Of a stretch of DNA of 64,000 nt, positions 24,339 through 37,100 are shown one piece after another. This DNA comes from Pleurotus djamor (Eukaryota; Basidiomycota; Agaricomycetes; Agaricales; Pleurotaceae), in contig JAPEVF010000070.1 of assembly GCA_029747585.1 (NCBI GenBank), forward strand, positions 1-64,000. Direction: 5' to 3'. The notes beneath the pieces were generated by a model. The model was given only the letters and a program-made list of their open reading frames with translations. It was not told the DNA's origin and did not search any database. The position numbers and the translations under genes are program-made. Positions within the stretch are counted from its first letter, which is position 1. Every line of letters begins with the position of its first letter.

Positions 24339-27060
24339 ATCGCAAACCTCAAATCATCATCCATGTCCTCCATGTCTGACTTCTTGGCCGTAGCTTTCTG
24401 CTTGCCTTGATATCCCTTGGATGGGCTAGTCTTCGCATGAGAGCTTGAGCTGGACTTCGTCATAGCCAGCGGGGTGCACCACGCAGATGGAGGCGAAACA
24501 GAGCTCGCAGAGATAGAACGTTTCGACAAGCTAGGGCTAGTCGGACTCGTACTCTTAGGCATATTCGGGAAATGCTTCTCCGAATGATCGACACCCTTAG
24601 CCTTCGATTTCGCAGGACGGTCGATGGGTCGACCAAAATGCGTTGGTGCAGCTTCTTTGGGTTCCTCTGGTTGTCGAGCAGACAATTGTAACTTCGTATT
24701 GACACTCGACGGAGATGCCCTCGTGAACGATCTGCTGGCTTGTGGAGACGAGTGGAAGCTGGAGCGACGAGATGATGCCCTGGAAGACGCTCCGGAGGAA
24801 ATGGTCGTCTCAGATGGTGGCGGGGATGGCGATAAGGATCGCTGATTGGAGGAGGATGGGACGGGTCCCGATCCATCAAGGTCGAAGTCGGCGTCGAAAA
24901 CGCCTTCTTCAATCCCCCCAGCCACCTGCGTTTGAGCTGTTTCATGTTCCTCCCTACTCAGCATCAAGACGTATTCCACGGCCTCGACTTCACTGAGCCC
25001 GAGACTTTCCAATCCAAGTCTCTGAGAAAGCTCATTTTGCTTGCGTTCAAAAACGCCTTCAGGTAAGGTCGAAGAATCCCGGATGAGATCTCGAGACTCG
25101 CTGATGGCACTATGCAAATCGTGTGTATCTGGCGGATGTATCAAATTCTGTCGATATTATCCTCAAAGGTTCGGAGTACTCACCGTGCACCTTACTGGCG
25201 CGACCAGTCTTTTTCTTAGAACTACCGGCGATATGACGGGATCTAACACCGCCACGGATGTTCCTCTTCGCTGGTCCAGCCCACCACCCAACGATGCGGC
25301 TACCAACGTTGAAAATGACAGCCTGTGAGTCCCCGACCAACGATATCTGGCCTACGATGTCTTCGGAGGATCGCTCAGATCGTCCGCGCGAACGTGGACC
25401 GAATTCTCGGATGAATTCTAAGTTGACGCCATCCCAGACCTTCACTTCCCCAGTGTCTGAGCCGGACACAAGGACCGTCTCATTCCAAGAAATCGCAGTA
25501 ACACTACCACCGTCTGCGTGTGCTTCGATTTTGCGCACGGGGCGGATGGGGGAGGTAATTGCAGGAAGGTAATCAGCCTCGACCACGGAGCGGGAAGACC
25601 AATCGTAGATATTGATGCAACCCAGGGTGTCGCCGACTGCTACGAAGCTACGCGCTGAATCGACATCATTCACATCAACGAAGAGGGGCTCCACACAGGA
25701 TATAAGACCTAGTCCGGGATCATCGCCAAAGGCGGTGATGACGACATCTCGGGTGACTTGATCGATGGAGACACGATGGAAGCATGACTGCGCATGATAG
25801 GCAACCAACAGGCGCACTGTTTGGTTAGATGACGTAGGGTCCACCGTTATTTTAGAAATCGTGGCCGCATTTGAGTTGGGCGCTATCGTCGGGCACGGAA
25901 TGTCAATGCGCTGAGGAGCCTCGAAGGAGACGACAGGTCGAAGAAACTGGGGGAGAACCGCTTTCAACCCGGTCCATACAACGAGACTGCCAGTGGATAG
26001 CGCACAGGCAACAATGCCATGGTCCATCAATGCAGGACTAACCAATGAATACGGGGCATCGACGACCGGGGGTGAAGTCCACAAGAGGGCTAGAGTGTTT
26101 CTGTTGGTTTCCCAAACCTTCAGCAATCCATCGAGGCCGACGCTGACGGCATATTTAACTTCATCTTTCTTCCCAACACCAGTTTCCCAGGCGACCGAAA
26201 AAACGGGAGCATTGTGGCTATCGTTCGTGGAACAAGTGAAGGGGACAACTTGACGGGTTGAATTGGCGTGGTCCATGGACTTTTGCATGTTGACGAAGCC
26301 AACCTTTCCATTTGGGTAACCAAAGAGGGCCATTCCAACACCATTGTGGGCGTGGATAGAAGAAACATGTTCGACTCCGACGAGTTCATCGGCTATGTGA
26401 ACGTTGGTTGCTCGACTGGTGAGGGGGTAGGAACGGGTTATAGTAGCCGGAGAAACCGTAAACGTGACTATATTTGGGATGGGCAGAGGCGTCCAGTGCG
26501 TTGCGGGACTGGCCAAATGGCTCGAAGCGAGTTGCAGACGCGAGCCAGGTGTAAAAATGTTGAGTGGGGTATGCGTCATCGTAGAGTTTCCAGATAATCC
26601 CCATCGCCTGCACTGAAGTATCAATACGGGTTCGAGATACATCAAGAGATTGACTCACCGAAGGAGCTTGTAACGTGCGGTGAACGTTTCTCGCCATGAT
26701 TGCTGGGGCGACTTCCTCAAGAGTAGACGCTTCCAAGAAAGTAGTTGAATACCACTTTCCGGCGAAATTCCGAGAAATTGAGTTGCAAAGGCCCGCTGCC
26801 AAGTAGTATCCAACTTTACGTAGTCAGACAAAAGTTTGCAGACCCGGGCGAGAGATAAGAGTGCAGGTGGTTCAAGATAAGAGGTGATATGCAGGAGGGA
26901 TTCTCCAGGCAGGTCCAGAGGAAACCTGAAACCTGAATGTTGGTCGCTGCTTTGTGATCCATGTTGGTGATCGGAAAATTGGTGAACTGGTAAANTAGAG
27001 GTCTGGAGTCGAATCTTTCTGAGATAACTCGTGTCGTCTATAGAGCATAAACTGTGGGGA
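24330..27060 (-). CDS. Ufo1-like F-box / WD40 protein with UIM-like tail (ends uncertain)
   Basis: Likely SCF substrate receptor. Order of parts: an F-box (FPLDLPGESLLHITSYLEP ... LARVCKLLSDYV, about 26925-26800), a beta-propeller in one long exon (about 26615-25185) with units such as YAVSVGLDGLLKVWETN and LVSGSDTGEVKVWDGV, then after a small intron a charged tail. The tail carries LGLSEVEAVEYVLMLS and, at its very end, MDDDLRFAI, both resembling ubiquitin-interacting motifs. F-box plus WD40 plus UIMs is the architecture of yeast Ufo1. No in-frame ATG precedes the F-box in the visible exon; an N at 26996 and probably an unrecognised first intron obscure the start. The 3' end is lost in N calls. 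It is divergent from ARPC5. Confidence 0.75.
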
Positions 27061-27226
27061 AGGGCGTAGAAGTTACGTCGGGGTGCGCAGACAGCTCGAT
27101 GACGAGGAGGTCTGCGATGGTGGTGGTTCGAGGTTAAGAGAGTTGTCACCAGCAACCCGAAAAAGACGTCAGTCGGCGATTGCCGGTCCTTAAGCTACCA
27201 TCTTATCTTATCTTAGCCACACCGCG

Positions 27227-27248
27227 ACCACCACCACCACCACCACCA
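27227..27248. repeat. ACC/CAC trinucleotide run in the ARPC5 leader
   Basis: About seven CAC units directly upstream of the ARPC5 ATG, within the short divergent interval shared with the F-box/WD gene. Confidence 0.7.
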
Positions 27249-27253
27249 ACTCG

Positions 27254-27889
27254 ATGGACACTGCATTTCGCAAGATTGACATCGATGCCTACGATGAGGA
27301 CGTCCTTCAAGAATCAGAACTATACGAGCCATATCCGCAGGATGCTTCGCAAGCCCTAGAAGAAGCAAAGCAACGACAATCCGCAGTCCGAAGCGCACTG
27401 GCCAAGTATGTTCCAAATACCAAAGTCCCAATAGCTTTGTTCGAGATTCCATGACAGGAACGATACAGCTGGTGCGCTAGGTATTGCGCTAGATAACGCG
27501 CCGTATGGGCCGAACGTAGAGGACGCAAAGGTACGCGTCAAGGAGAATGGTTCTGGCCATCTCCAACTCATTGATTGCTCTTTTAGGTCGTGACGCTTCA
27601 GACGATTCTTACTATCCTGAACAGCACAAAATCAACAGAAGTGACCCCCGTCATCAAAGCCCTGTCGCAAGACTCCCAAGACGCTCTTATGAAGTACCTT
27701 TATAAAGGTATGGCCATGCCAGGTTGGGGAGACATCAGTGGCAGCGTCCTTTTGGTATGGCATGAAAAGGTGTGTTCCCTTCGTCCCCTTGCGAGTGCGT
27801 AGTCTTTACTCACATATATCACGCAGCTCACTGAAATCGCGGGCGTGGGGTGTATAGTTCGGACCATGACTGATCGCCGCACAGTATGA
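27254..27889 (+). CDS. ARPC5: Arp2/3 complex 16 kDa subunit (ARPC5)
   Basis: Smallest subunit of the Arp2/3 complex, which nucleates branched actin in the cytoplasm. Four exons join to about 156 residues, normal for the family (about 150). The N-terminus FRKIDIDAYDEDVL is the conserved acidic opening. The central ALGIALDNAPYGPNVEDAK and LQTILTILNSTKSTEV, and the C-terminal QDALMKYLYKGMA and SGSVLLVWHEKLTEIAGVGCIVR, are diagnostic. Introns of about 50-60 nt follow the Lys codons at 27404, 27530 and 27770. Stop TGA 27887-27889. It is expected to be constitutively expressed; the adjacent F-box gene is transcribed away from it. Confidence 0.95.
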
Positions 27890-28274
27890 AGGAAAGGTTG
27901 TTCGTCCTCGTTATAGCAGTCACTTCGTCGGATCCAACGAAGGCTTCCTGTATTGTGAACCGACTGAACAACGAAACCAACGGTGCCGATGGCATCCAGT
28001 CGCCCCACCAATCTATGCCCAATCATTGATGCCTTGACATCCAACATAATACATTGGCCTCGAGCTAGGCGCGCAAGCATCAGTCGATTCTGTCATCAGA
28101 GAGTGTAAGCCCTTCAAATCCAACCTATGTAACACTACATCAAGGTTTTGTGCGGCCTTGAAAGCTTGAATGACTGCTTGGATCTGATCGTCAGAGAGGA
28201 TTTATCCTCCTGTATCACGCAGTTAGACGAATTGAGAGGTTGTGTTAAACACGAAATATGTATACATCCAGGTA

Positions 28275-30461
28275 TCACTGGTCACCTCCCGGTCCGGACT
28301 GAGAGACCGCTTCACGATCCTCAGCTGCTTCTCGCCATTTCGCACCCTTCCAAATCACCAGTAAAATCAAGCACTCGGTGATGATCATCACAAAGCACCA
28401 TATCGTATACAACCACCCTGAAACCGTCCTGTGTCAGCTGGCAGAATGATTAGGACAGTTAATGGGGCTCACCGTCACCAACAGTATCCTGAATGGCGGT
28501 GGATTTGCTTCAGCATCACTGAAGAAATAAAGGGGGAAGGTTTGGAAAGCCTCACTTGTAGTGGGACTGCAATTTCCGTGACTATGAACGCACAAGTACC
28601 ACGAAATGCGCTGTTACAGGCCACGGCAATGGAGGAACGCCCATTGTTGGCATCGACAACATAGGCCAACGTACTCGCGTAGACAGAGCTGTTAGAGAAG
28701 TCGGAAGGATACGAGGGGTGAGATCAATAGAGTGCGTCGGTTTGTCAACTCACTAGGCAAGAAATCCGTTGAGGAAGAGCATGACACATATCGCTGAAAT
28801 GTGTGCGTGTCGTTGAGTGACCCAAGCATACCCCAGGATAGATGGCGGGAGTAAAACTAGGCCGAAATATGTGCTCCTAAGTCGCATCTAAGATGGGTGG
28901 GTATCAGGAGCTTGGTACCGAGAATGGGACGCTCTATTTAACTCACTTCAGGAAAACTTTGACCTCCGTTGGCTTCCTTGAGTTTTCTGAGCGTATAGTC
29001 AGAGTAACGACCGCCAATGAGACTTCCAGCAAGGCTGCCTGTCCGTACATTGAACGATGGAAAGACAAAACGACAACCGGAATGCACACCAATACCAGAA
29101 GACAAGAGAACCAAGCCGACTTTCGAGGCATCGTATTGGTATTTGCTACCCAAGGTGCGAGACGTAGTGTACGAGGTCAAGAACCCGAATGCAAAGAAAG
29201 CACCTTGGTCGGCAGTTCAGAAGCTAGTTCAAACTTCGAAGGCGCACGTCAGAATTCACCTGTGACTAGGAAGATGATCAAGTTATTTATCCGAGTAAGG
29301 ACAAGGCAGATCGGCCGAAGGAGGTTGACATCCTTGAAGGTGAGCTTGATATCGAGCAGGTCAGCTGGGCGAGTGGCCTTATGTGTTCCACTTCCACCTC
29401 CATCGGCGAGGTCCTTCTCCAGGTCAGATGCGATGGCGATCTCAGTGTCCGACGACGTGTGACTATGGGCTGAGGCCACGCCACCGCCTGGTCCAAGGTT
29501 TAAATTACTGTCGCTAGGCATTTCACCGTTGGATTCATGGTCGCGCAGTTTAGCTTGTAAGACGGTTTGAAAAGTGAGACTACGTTCTTTCCTCCAAGTA
29601 TCCTTGAAGAAGACCAAGAAAGAGAAAAAGCTCGCGCCGCAGAAGATGGCCGTGAACCAGAAGCAAGCACGCCAGGAGAAACCAGCTGTTAGAGCGCCTC
29701 CGAGGATAGGTCCAAGAGATGGTCCAAGAAGGGGAGCCGTGTAATAGATCCCCATCTTAGTTCCCCGAATTGCAGAGGGGTAGATGTCTGCCAACGTAGC
29801 GGCACCCATTGTTATTGCGGAGGCCGATCTAGTGGAAAAATTTAATTTAACGGTGAGAACGAATGGTAACTGATACTTGAAGCTGCTTACCCAGCACCTT
29901 GTAAAACCCGAAAACCAATCACCAGTCCTATGTTCGACGCCAAGGCCGCACCGATGAACCCGACAGTGGCTAATCCGACTGAAATGAGATACACTAGCTA
30001 GAGATGAATTAGAAGGATATACACAATGCCATTGAGAGACTCGACGGTCAACTTCCTTCCTTTTATTTCACTGACGGCGCTCCATATCAAAGGTACAATG
30101 CCTTGTGAGAGAATAAACAACGATAATGAAAGACTAATTTGAGAGCTGGTTGCAGGGAGTTGCTCCTCCATTTGCTGGATGGCGGCTATACCGTCGGCAG
30201 CACCACGATAAAGGTCAGAGATGCTAGACATACCCGCGAAAGGATTTGAATTTCAGCCTACGATTTTGGATGTGTGTGCCAAAGCCAGCTACAACAGCTG
30301 CCGACGAGATGATCAAGAGTATAACGTTCTAAAGTGATCGGGAAACGGTCGAGCCCTTGTCAGGAATCAAAGAAGTCGCAACTCACCTTCCTTGTATCCG
30401 ACCAGGCACGAGGATCATCTTTGACAGCGACGTGCTCGATATCCATTTGCGGGGATTGCAT
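28275..30461 (-). CDS. MFS transporter, DHA1 type (copy A)
   Basis: Plasma-membrane proton antiporter of the drug:H+ antiporter-1 group. It starts MQSPQMDIEHVAVKDD at 30461. After a GTGAGT intron it reads NVILLIISSAAVVAGF (TM1). Further segments are QQMEEQLPATSSQISLSLS, LFILSQGIVPLIWS and the loop SEIKGRK (motif A). Then follow ATLADIYPSAIRGTKMG and the motif-C-like APLLGPSLGPILGGAL. A long charged central loop separates the two halves. The C-terminal half ends with YTIWCFVMIITEC and a charged tail to TGA 28277-28275. All exons can be aligned with copies B and C. The substrate is unknown. Its promoter region carries a decayed SMARCD fragment, showing it moved with that neighbour. Confidence 0.85.
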
Positions 30462-30869
30462 AGCACAAGTACTTTTGTACTGTAGTGGGAGTGCTGCCTC
30501 TGAGCCGTTTTATAGAAACTGCTTCACATCGAGCAAGAAGCGAAAGCGCGATCCGGTCGTAGGATGGTTCACCTGATTATGGGGTTTCTGCATCCTGCGC
30601 ATGATACGTATCGGTCCACAATGGCTTCAACTTCGGGGCTTCGCAGCGTACCTTCTCAAATGTTGGGGAGCTTCTAGATGACGGAGAAGGTGGTGCGAGG
30701 TTCATCATAGACATCCTTCACGGATACGATACACAGGAAGCCTACGAGGACGTCTAAGAATCCACGTTCAACCGGACTGAAACGCACCGTTGGGGTAATA
30801 GTAGACAATTTTTCCTCAGATCAGCTGCCGAATCGATTACAAACCGATTCTGGCGAGGGTTTCACCATA

Positions 30870-31320
30870 GAAGAAATGAACGTAAGTACTTAGTATCAAT
30901 AGAAAAACAACAACAAAAAGCGAATAGAGGTTCTCGTTCGATATACTCGGGGTGATCGTCTTGTTAGTAGGGCAACAGTCTATAGACCTTCAGAGTCACG
31001 AATGTGCATCATCAGAGAAGACAGTGCAATATAGTTTATTGTAGTGACGTACCTGTTCCGCCAGGGTGGTTCACTTTTTCGAAGGGAGCTCCAGCGCCTA
31101 GATCAGAGACGATTCTACGAATGTGCGTCTGAGATGGGGATTATAAAGACACTGGGCATGCTGAGCCGTGAAAGAATTCGCTATTAAGATGAACGGAAGA
31201 AGCCCTTCGTCAAGTTTAGCCACCTTGTTCGCTCGAAGAAGGATCATCATCTTCAGCATCGAGCCCAAGGCCGAACGCCGGTCAAGTGCCAGCATGTATG
31301 TACGGACCGCACAGCTAGGG
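30870..31320 (-). pseudogene. SMARCD/Swp73 3' fragment
   Basis: Minus-strand sequence resembles the last exons and introns of the intact SMARCD gene at 40.2-41.9 kb. Translated traces include LLRANK..VAKLDEGLLPFI and AQHAQCLYNPHLRRTFVES, against LLQANKESAANLAKLDEEVLPFI and ALHAQSLHNSHLKRTFLES in the intact gene. The matching intron is retained, and similarity continues past the stop into 3' flank (TTTTTGTTGTTGTT followed by CTATTGATACT). In-frame stops and deletions destroy the frame. It has no SWIB domain and no start. Confidence 0.75.
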
Positions 31321-31373
31321 AAGTCGTCCACCCGAGTAACTTACTTGTATCTGTAGCGCGCTCTGGATGAGTA

Positions 31374-31431
31374 GGATAGGTTGGTCTAGTGGTTACGTCG
31401 GTGCAACTCCGGCATGTTCCATTTTTAGAGG
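31374..31431 (+). other. tRNA-like relic (A-box and T-arm-like)
   Basis: GGATAGG, then TGGTCTAGTGG (a perfect A-box pattern), then GTCGG-TGCAACT-CCGGC, which folds as a 5-bp T-arm with a near-canonical loop. The anticodon arm is missing and the acceptor stem pairs poorly. It looks like a truncated tRNA-derived sequence rather than a working tRNA. Confidence 0.25.
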
Positions 31432-31624
31432 CGTTACGCCCGCGACTAGCCCACTCACGCGTTCGTACAATGTATGAATCTAAGTAGCATGAATTGTACA
31501 GGATCCTCAATAAGGGAAGCAATCGGGTTTGCGAAGGATGTGCACGGAGAGCGACTGGTTGGCAGTGAAAAGGTAAGGAGACTTCGTAGGTTATATTTAT
31601 ATAACTAAGGAATATTATGCTAGA

Positions 31625-33764
31625 TCACTTCCTAGACTGAGAGACAGCTTCACGCTCCTCAGCTGCTTCTCTCCATTTCGCACCCTTCCAAAGCACTAGT
31701 AAAATCAAGCACTCGGTGAAAATCATCACGAAGCACCATATCGTATACATTCCCCCTGAAAACGTTCTGTATCAACTCAGAAAAAAGGCAGGAGAGTCAA
31801 TGAAGCCCACCGTCACCGACAGCGTCCTGATCCAGGCGGCGCATTCGGTCAGCGTCACCGAAGAGATACCGAAGGAGACTTGGAAGATCTCACCTGTAGT
31901 GGGACTGCGATTTCCGTGACTATGAATGCATAGGTGCCACGAAATGCGCTGTTACAAGCCACGGCGGTGGAGGAACGGCCATTGTTGGAATCGACGAGAT
32001 ATGTCACTGTACTGGCATAGATACAACTTATTGAAATGTTAGATGGATGTGAACAGTGGGAGAGATGGGGTGTGTCAGCAATTCGACTGACATTGAGAGA
32101 AATCCATTCAAGAAGAGCATGACACACATCGCCGAGATGTGTACACGTCGCTGGGCAACCCAGCCGTACCCCAAGACAGCAAGCGGGAGTAAGAGCAGAC
32201 CTAAGAATGTACTCCTCAGGCGCGTCTAAAATGAGTGGGTATGAGGGATATGGAGTTGAGAGTCAAATGCGTCTCTCTAACGCACTTCTGGAGAGCTATG
32301 GCCTCCATTAGCCTCTCTGAACTTTCTAAAAGTGTAGTCCGAGTAACGGCCGCCAATGAGACTTCCAGCAAGGCTGCCTAGAGAGAGCTGAAGTGAATCG
32401 ATATGGTGGATGTCATCCAACATGCGTACCGATTCCAAACGACAGGAGCACCAAGCCTATCTTGAAGGCGTCGTAATGATATTGGGAATCCAACGTTCGG
32501 GACGAGGTATATAAGAGGAGAAACCCAAGCGCAAAGATGGAGCCTAGTCAGTAGATGAGTCTAAGCCACTACCATCACGGAGGACCCACCAGAGGCTAAG
32601 AGAATGATCAAGTTGTTTATCCTACGAAGGACCAAGAAAAGCGGCCGAATGGGGTTGATATCCTTGAAAGTGAGCTTGATATCGTGCACCTGACTGATTG
32701 CAACAGCAGCACCGACTTTCTCACAACTGTGAGTGTGAGCTTTTTCTTCGCTGGGTATGACAGCGATTTCGGTTGCAGACGACGAATGACCACTCGTTGC
32801 CGCCCCACCGCCGCCGGAGCCAAGTTGGTTATCGTCGCTGTGCGATTTGCTCGAATCATAGCGGTTCATTTCGCGTATTTGAGCTCGCAAGACATTTTGA
32901 TAGGTCAGGCTACGCTCTTTTCTCCAGGTATCATTGAAGAAGACCAAGAAAGATAACCAATTTGCACAGCAGAAGATGGCCAGGAACCAGAAGCAAGCCC
33001 GCCAGGAGAAGCCGACCGTTAGAGCGCCGCCAAGGATAGGACCGAGAGATGGACCGAGAAGCGGGGCCGTCCAATATACTCCCATTTTGGTGCCTCGTAT
33101 AGCAGGGGGATATAGGTCGGCCAATGTCGCTGCACCGAGTGCTACTACAGCAGACGTTCTGAAAACACCTGGTCAGGACTTCGTGGACTAAAGGATGATA
33201 GACTACTTACCCAGCACCTTGCAGAACGCGGAAACCAATCACCAGTCCAATGTTGGGCGCCAATGCAGTCGCGATGCACCCGACGATGGCCAGACCGATT
33301 GAAACGAGGTATACAAGCTATCGGTGAATCAGGAATGGGGCGTCTTGTTGACAAGATACACAACGCTACCTTCCTTCCCATGATTTCACTCATCGCACTC
33401 CATACCAAAGGTACAAGTCCTTGTGAAAGGATAAAAATCGACAACGAAAGACTGATTTGAGAGCTAGTCGCAGGGAGCCGTTCCTCCATTTGCTGAATCG
33501 CAGCTAACACCACAGTAACGGTCAGCCACATTTCACGCATAAAGGGATATAGGCTCACGAGTTTGGATATTGGCGCTGAGGCCAGCAATCATCGCGGCGG
33601 ATGAGATGATGAGGAGCACGACATTCTGATGGGAAAGCAATCCAGGAAGTGAATCTAGTGTAAGAAGTCAAGAGTATCACAAGACTCGCCTTCCTTGTAG
33701 TGGACCAGGCACGAGGATCATCTTCGACAGGGACGCGTTCAATGTCAACTCGCGGGGCTTGCAT
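31625..33764 (-). CDS. MFS transporter, DHA1 type (copy B)
   Basis: Close paralog of copies A and C, in tandem with A. It starts MQAPRVDIERVPVEDDPRAW at 33764. The first intron (33689-33626) has a GC donor (AAG-GCGAGT). Diagnostic segments are QQMEERLPATSSQISLSLS, ADLYPPAIRGTKMGVYW, APLLGPSLGPILGGALTVGF and NNLIILLASGG. The central loop is charged and ends before DIKLTFKDINPIRPLF. Twelve or so membrane spans are expected. It ends at TGA 31627-31625 after AEEREAVSQSRK. An N (33808) lies in its TATA-like promoter box. It is a putative multidrug or small-molecule exporter; no substrate can be read from the sequence. Confidence 0.85.
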
Positions 33765-34177
33765 GGTTGTCGAACTTGGGGCTCTAGCATCTACGGCCAC
33801 GAATCCANTTTTTATGCAAGCATCCTCATGTTGCGCGCAAGGATGAAAGCGTGAACTGGCCGTCGAATGGTGCAGTTAGCTTCGACGCTACATGCGCAAG
33901 AGAGGGCAAGGGTCTAACAACGCCCACATCACATCACAGCTAGACTGGGACACACACCAATAGAGAAGATCGCCCAAAGCGTGAGTGAGTTTAAAAATCA
34001 TGTTATGGAATAGATAGCAGGAGATATGCATGCAGAAAGTAATATGTGTCAATAGCAACGAAGAGATGCGACAATATATGAGTACGTACGACCAAACAAG
34101 TCTAAAAACAGGTATGNAAAGCGATGCGAATGACTGATCAATGAAGTGAAAGATAGCTACCAAAGATGGATGAACGT

Positions 34178-37100
34178 TTATGGGGGAGCGGTGTTTACGA
34201 TAGGTCTCTGCCCCATGTCAGGAGCACCAGAGGGATCTAAATTCGAGGGAGTCGTGTTTGCGTTTGCGTTTGCATTCTCTTTCTCCTTCTGTTCCTTCTG
34301 TCTATTCAATTCTTTCGGCAACATGATGGCACGGTCAACGGCAAGAGGCAAGCCACGATGTCTGCCGCGAACCCTAGGTTGCATGAAAGGTTTCATGAAA
34401 GGTTTCATTAGACCTTCGGGAAGAAACGCCAGGAAATGAAACACGCACATAATGACAATGATGATAAGCTTTGACAATGGTTTCATGGCACCACAGAATG
34501 AAAAGTTGTCCTAGGTTGCGGAGGCGTAAGCTATGACGGAAAAGTATGAGGCCATGCGGACTGACATATGGAACGCCGAGGGTCAAGCCGATACCACCAA
34601 AGGCTGACACGAGTTCGAAGAGAACCCGAAAGAGGTCAAACCATTTCTTGTCTTCGTCCATAATCTGACCTCTCTCGATAATGGCAATGAAGAACACCGC
34701 CCAAACTAACCACCAAATATCTGTTCACGTGAATTAGCTCGTATAGGCGGACGCTTGGTGTCTGAGTTATGAAAGGAAGACGAACCGTTGGACACTTGTC
34801 TGCGAAGATGCCAATCGAGGTACTTCCCAACCCGCTCGCGAGGAGGAAGAGCTTCCAAGTTTGTAGGTTCTTCATCTTCATCATCCACAGGGGCTTCAAA
34901 GACACCGAGAGACCTTTCTTCATACACATTGGTCGAACGGATACTCATTGCAACCTAGAACTGGTCTCAGGAAGGATTAGGTACGATGGCAAAGCACATA
35001 CTGGGTAAACCTGAGGTCACATTCAGCAACATCACAAATTAGACGACTTTGAGTGGACTTACAGCGATGTACATCATCACGGCGTAAAGGAATCTACGGA
35101 ATGGGTAAGCTTCATTAGCTCCTGAAGCTTGAAGGATGAAGCAACATACTGGATCGCAGGGGCAAAGTTTGCGAGGGGCACGATAGAAAATCCGGAGGCG
35201 CGGGCAGCGAGACCTTGAAACAACCCAGCGATGACACGGGGTCCTCCGCCAAGTGCCTCAAAGGCAGGAAGTCCAATGTCTGCGAGCAGCGCAAGTCACC
35301 AACCTTAGTATCGGATGAACTATAGGAAACTTACTCAAAACTTCGAACGCTGCCCACTCAACAGCGCTACTCACCGAGCCGGAAGAATTAGGGAAGGCAT
35401 GGGGACAGCAATGAATCGCACATGCCTGAAGAGGACAAGACATATAAGGAGAAACCATGTTTGATGACTTGGGAATCTGATCGCAACTTGGTCAGGGCGT
35501 CTCTACCCTCTGTCACGTAACTCACAGGTATATGAAGCATCTGCCACAGCGGTGTGCCAACGTAAGTGCTGTATCGTTTGTGAAGGTTAGACGAACCTGC
35601 GAGGATGGTCTATCAAGAATTCCAGAGCCTTATGTGTATCTGACTTGACGTTGGTAATTTTGTAGCCAATCCAGCTTGCGGAGAGGAACTAGATGAGTAT
35701 ATGTAATAAGGTTTGATGGAATGATGATACTGCTCACATGACAAAGCGGAGACTGGTCGCGTATTCCACCGGTTGAGAAAGAGTATGACAGCGAAGCAAA
35801 AAGATTGACGCACAAGATCGGCTAAAGACAGAACTTTGAAGTTAATCCAGGATGGACGGCGATATGATCGATATGTGGAATTTTAGACGCACGAGAGCAT
35901 GGTTTCCAGCCAGGATGACGAACATCATTGCAACTACACGAAAACATTGGCTTTAGTGGTGAGATGGGACGGTGAGCAAAGGACGCACCAATCATCAAAT
36001 ACGCTGACTGAAAGGGAACCATCCCCCTAAAAAAAACAACGTCAACAACGTGCGTGTGGATTTCATGGACGTAGATATGCAATACATATCGACCAGCGAC
36101 AATCCACCTCCGGTGTACGCGCCCATCACTTGAAACAAGGCAAACCTAACGCAAGAAGTGAGGGCATGAGGATCGAACCAAAGGAAAAGTGTTTCAACAA
36201 CGGACCATGGTTTCTGGACGATCCTCGGTTGAGCTTCAAAGACGCCGTCGTATGTATGGGTGACAGACAGCCACGGTGCGAATAAGATGTAGGCGAACAC
36301 TTGAGTGAGAACGAAATACTAAACAACCCAACCATCGATGGCATCAGTGCCGACGAACACGCATAAGGGATGAAGGGAAACTGGACTCACGGAAGGGACC
36401 AAATAGCTTAACAACCTCAACGCTCGGTACTCTGCACCACCCACTTCCTCAATCTGCTCATCCGTCAATGTCTCTGCGTGGATATCGGAGTTCCTCCCGA
36501 CAATCAAAGGAAACGAAAGCCACGAAACAACTTTCGCATTCATATCTGATATATCTGATATGAACCGATCCACGACATTGCCGTCCTCGCTCATATTGGA
36601 ACGACTATCACGAAATGGATGCTCAGCATCGCCCCTTACATCACCGGGCGAATTTGGCCCTAAAGACGTAGGACTGAGGACGGTCTCTCCCATGTGATTG
36701 GCACCTGTGATGGTTTGGGTTGAGGATATGGTGAGCTTGCGTTCAAGCGTTGCATAAGTCCTTGGAGAGATATATTGAAGAGCTCTCTGTGCGACGTTGA
36801 TTGGACCAGGAAATCCGCCGTAATGCTGATACTTGGCTTTATCACCATGTTGTGGTTCACCTTGCGCATCGAGGGGCGCCATAGCTCTTTGATGGTGAGT
36901 TAACATTGTCACCCCTCGACGAGGACGGTATCGAGTTCCAACTGTGCGGTACTGAGTTGGTGTCAGTTGCGGAGTTTGTGGTTACTCACCTCGTTGCGGG
37001 CGTGGACGAGCACTTGAAGTAAACGATACTGTTCGCGGAAAAGGATCTTCGACAGGTGAAGCCAAAGCAACACTGGCTGCTTTAGGCGAGCTCGTGAAGG

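Noticed and set aside
26386..26802. 138-residue minus-strand frame overlapping the F-box/WD gene
   Set aside because: It is the out-of-frame shadow of the exon encoding the propeller start.
28893..29462. 189-residue plus-strand frame
   Set aside because: Antisense to MFS copy A exons, whose protein is clearly conserved.
34378..34410. Short tandem repeat of AAAGGTTTCATG
   Set aside because: Sits inside the last TRK intron and consists of two or three units only; probably neutral.
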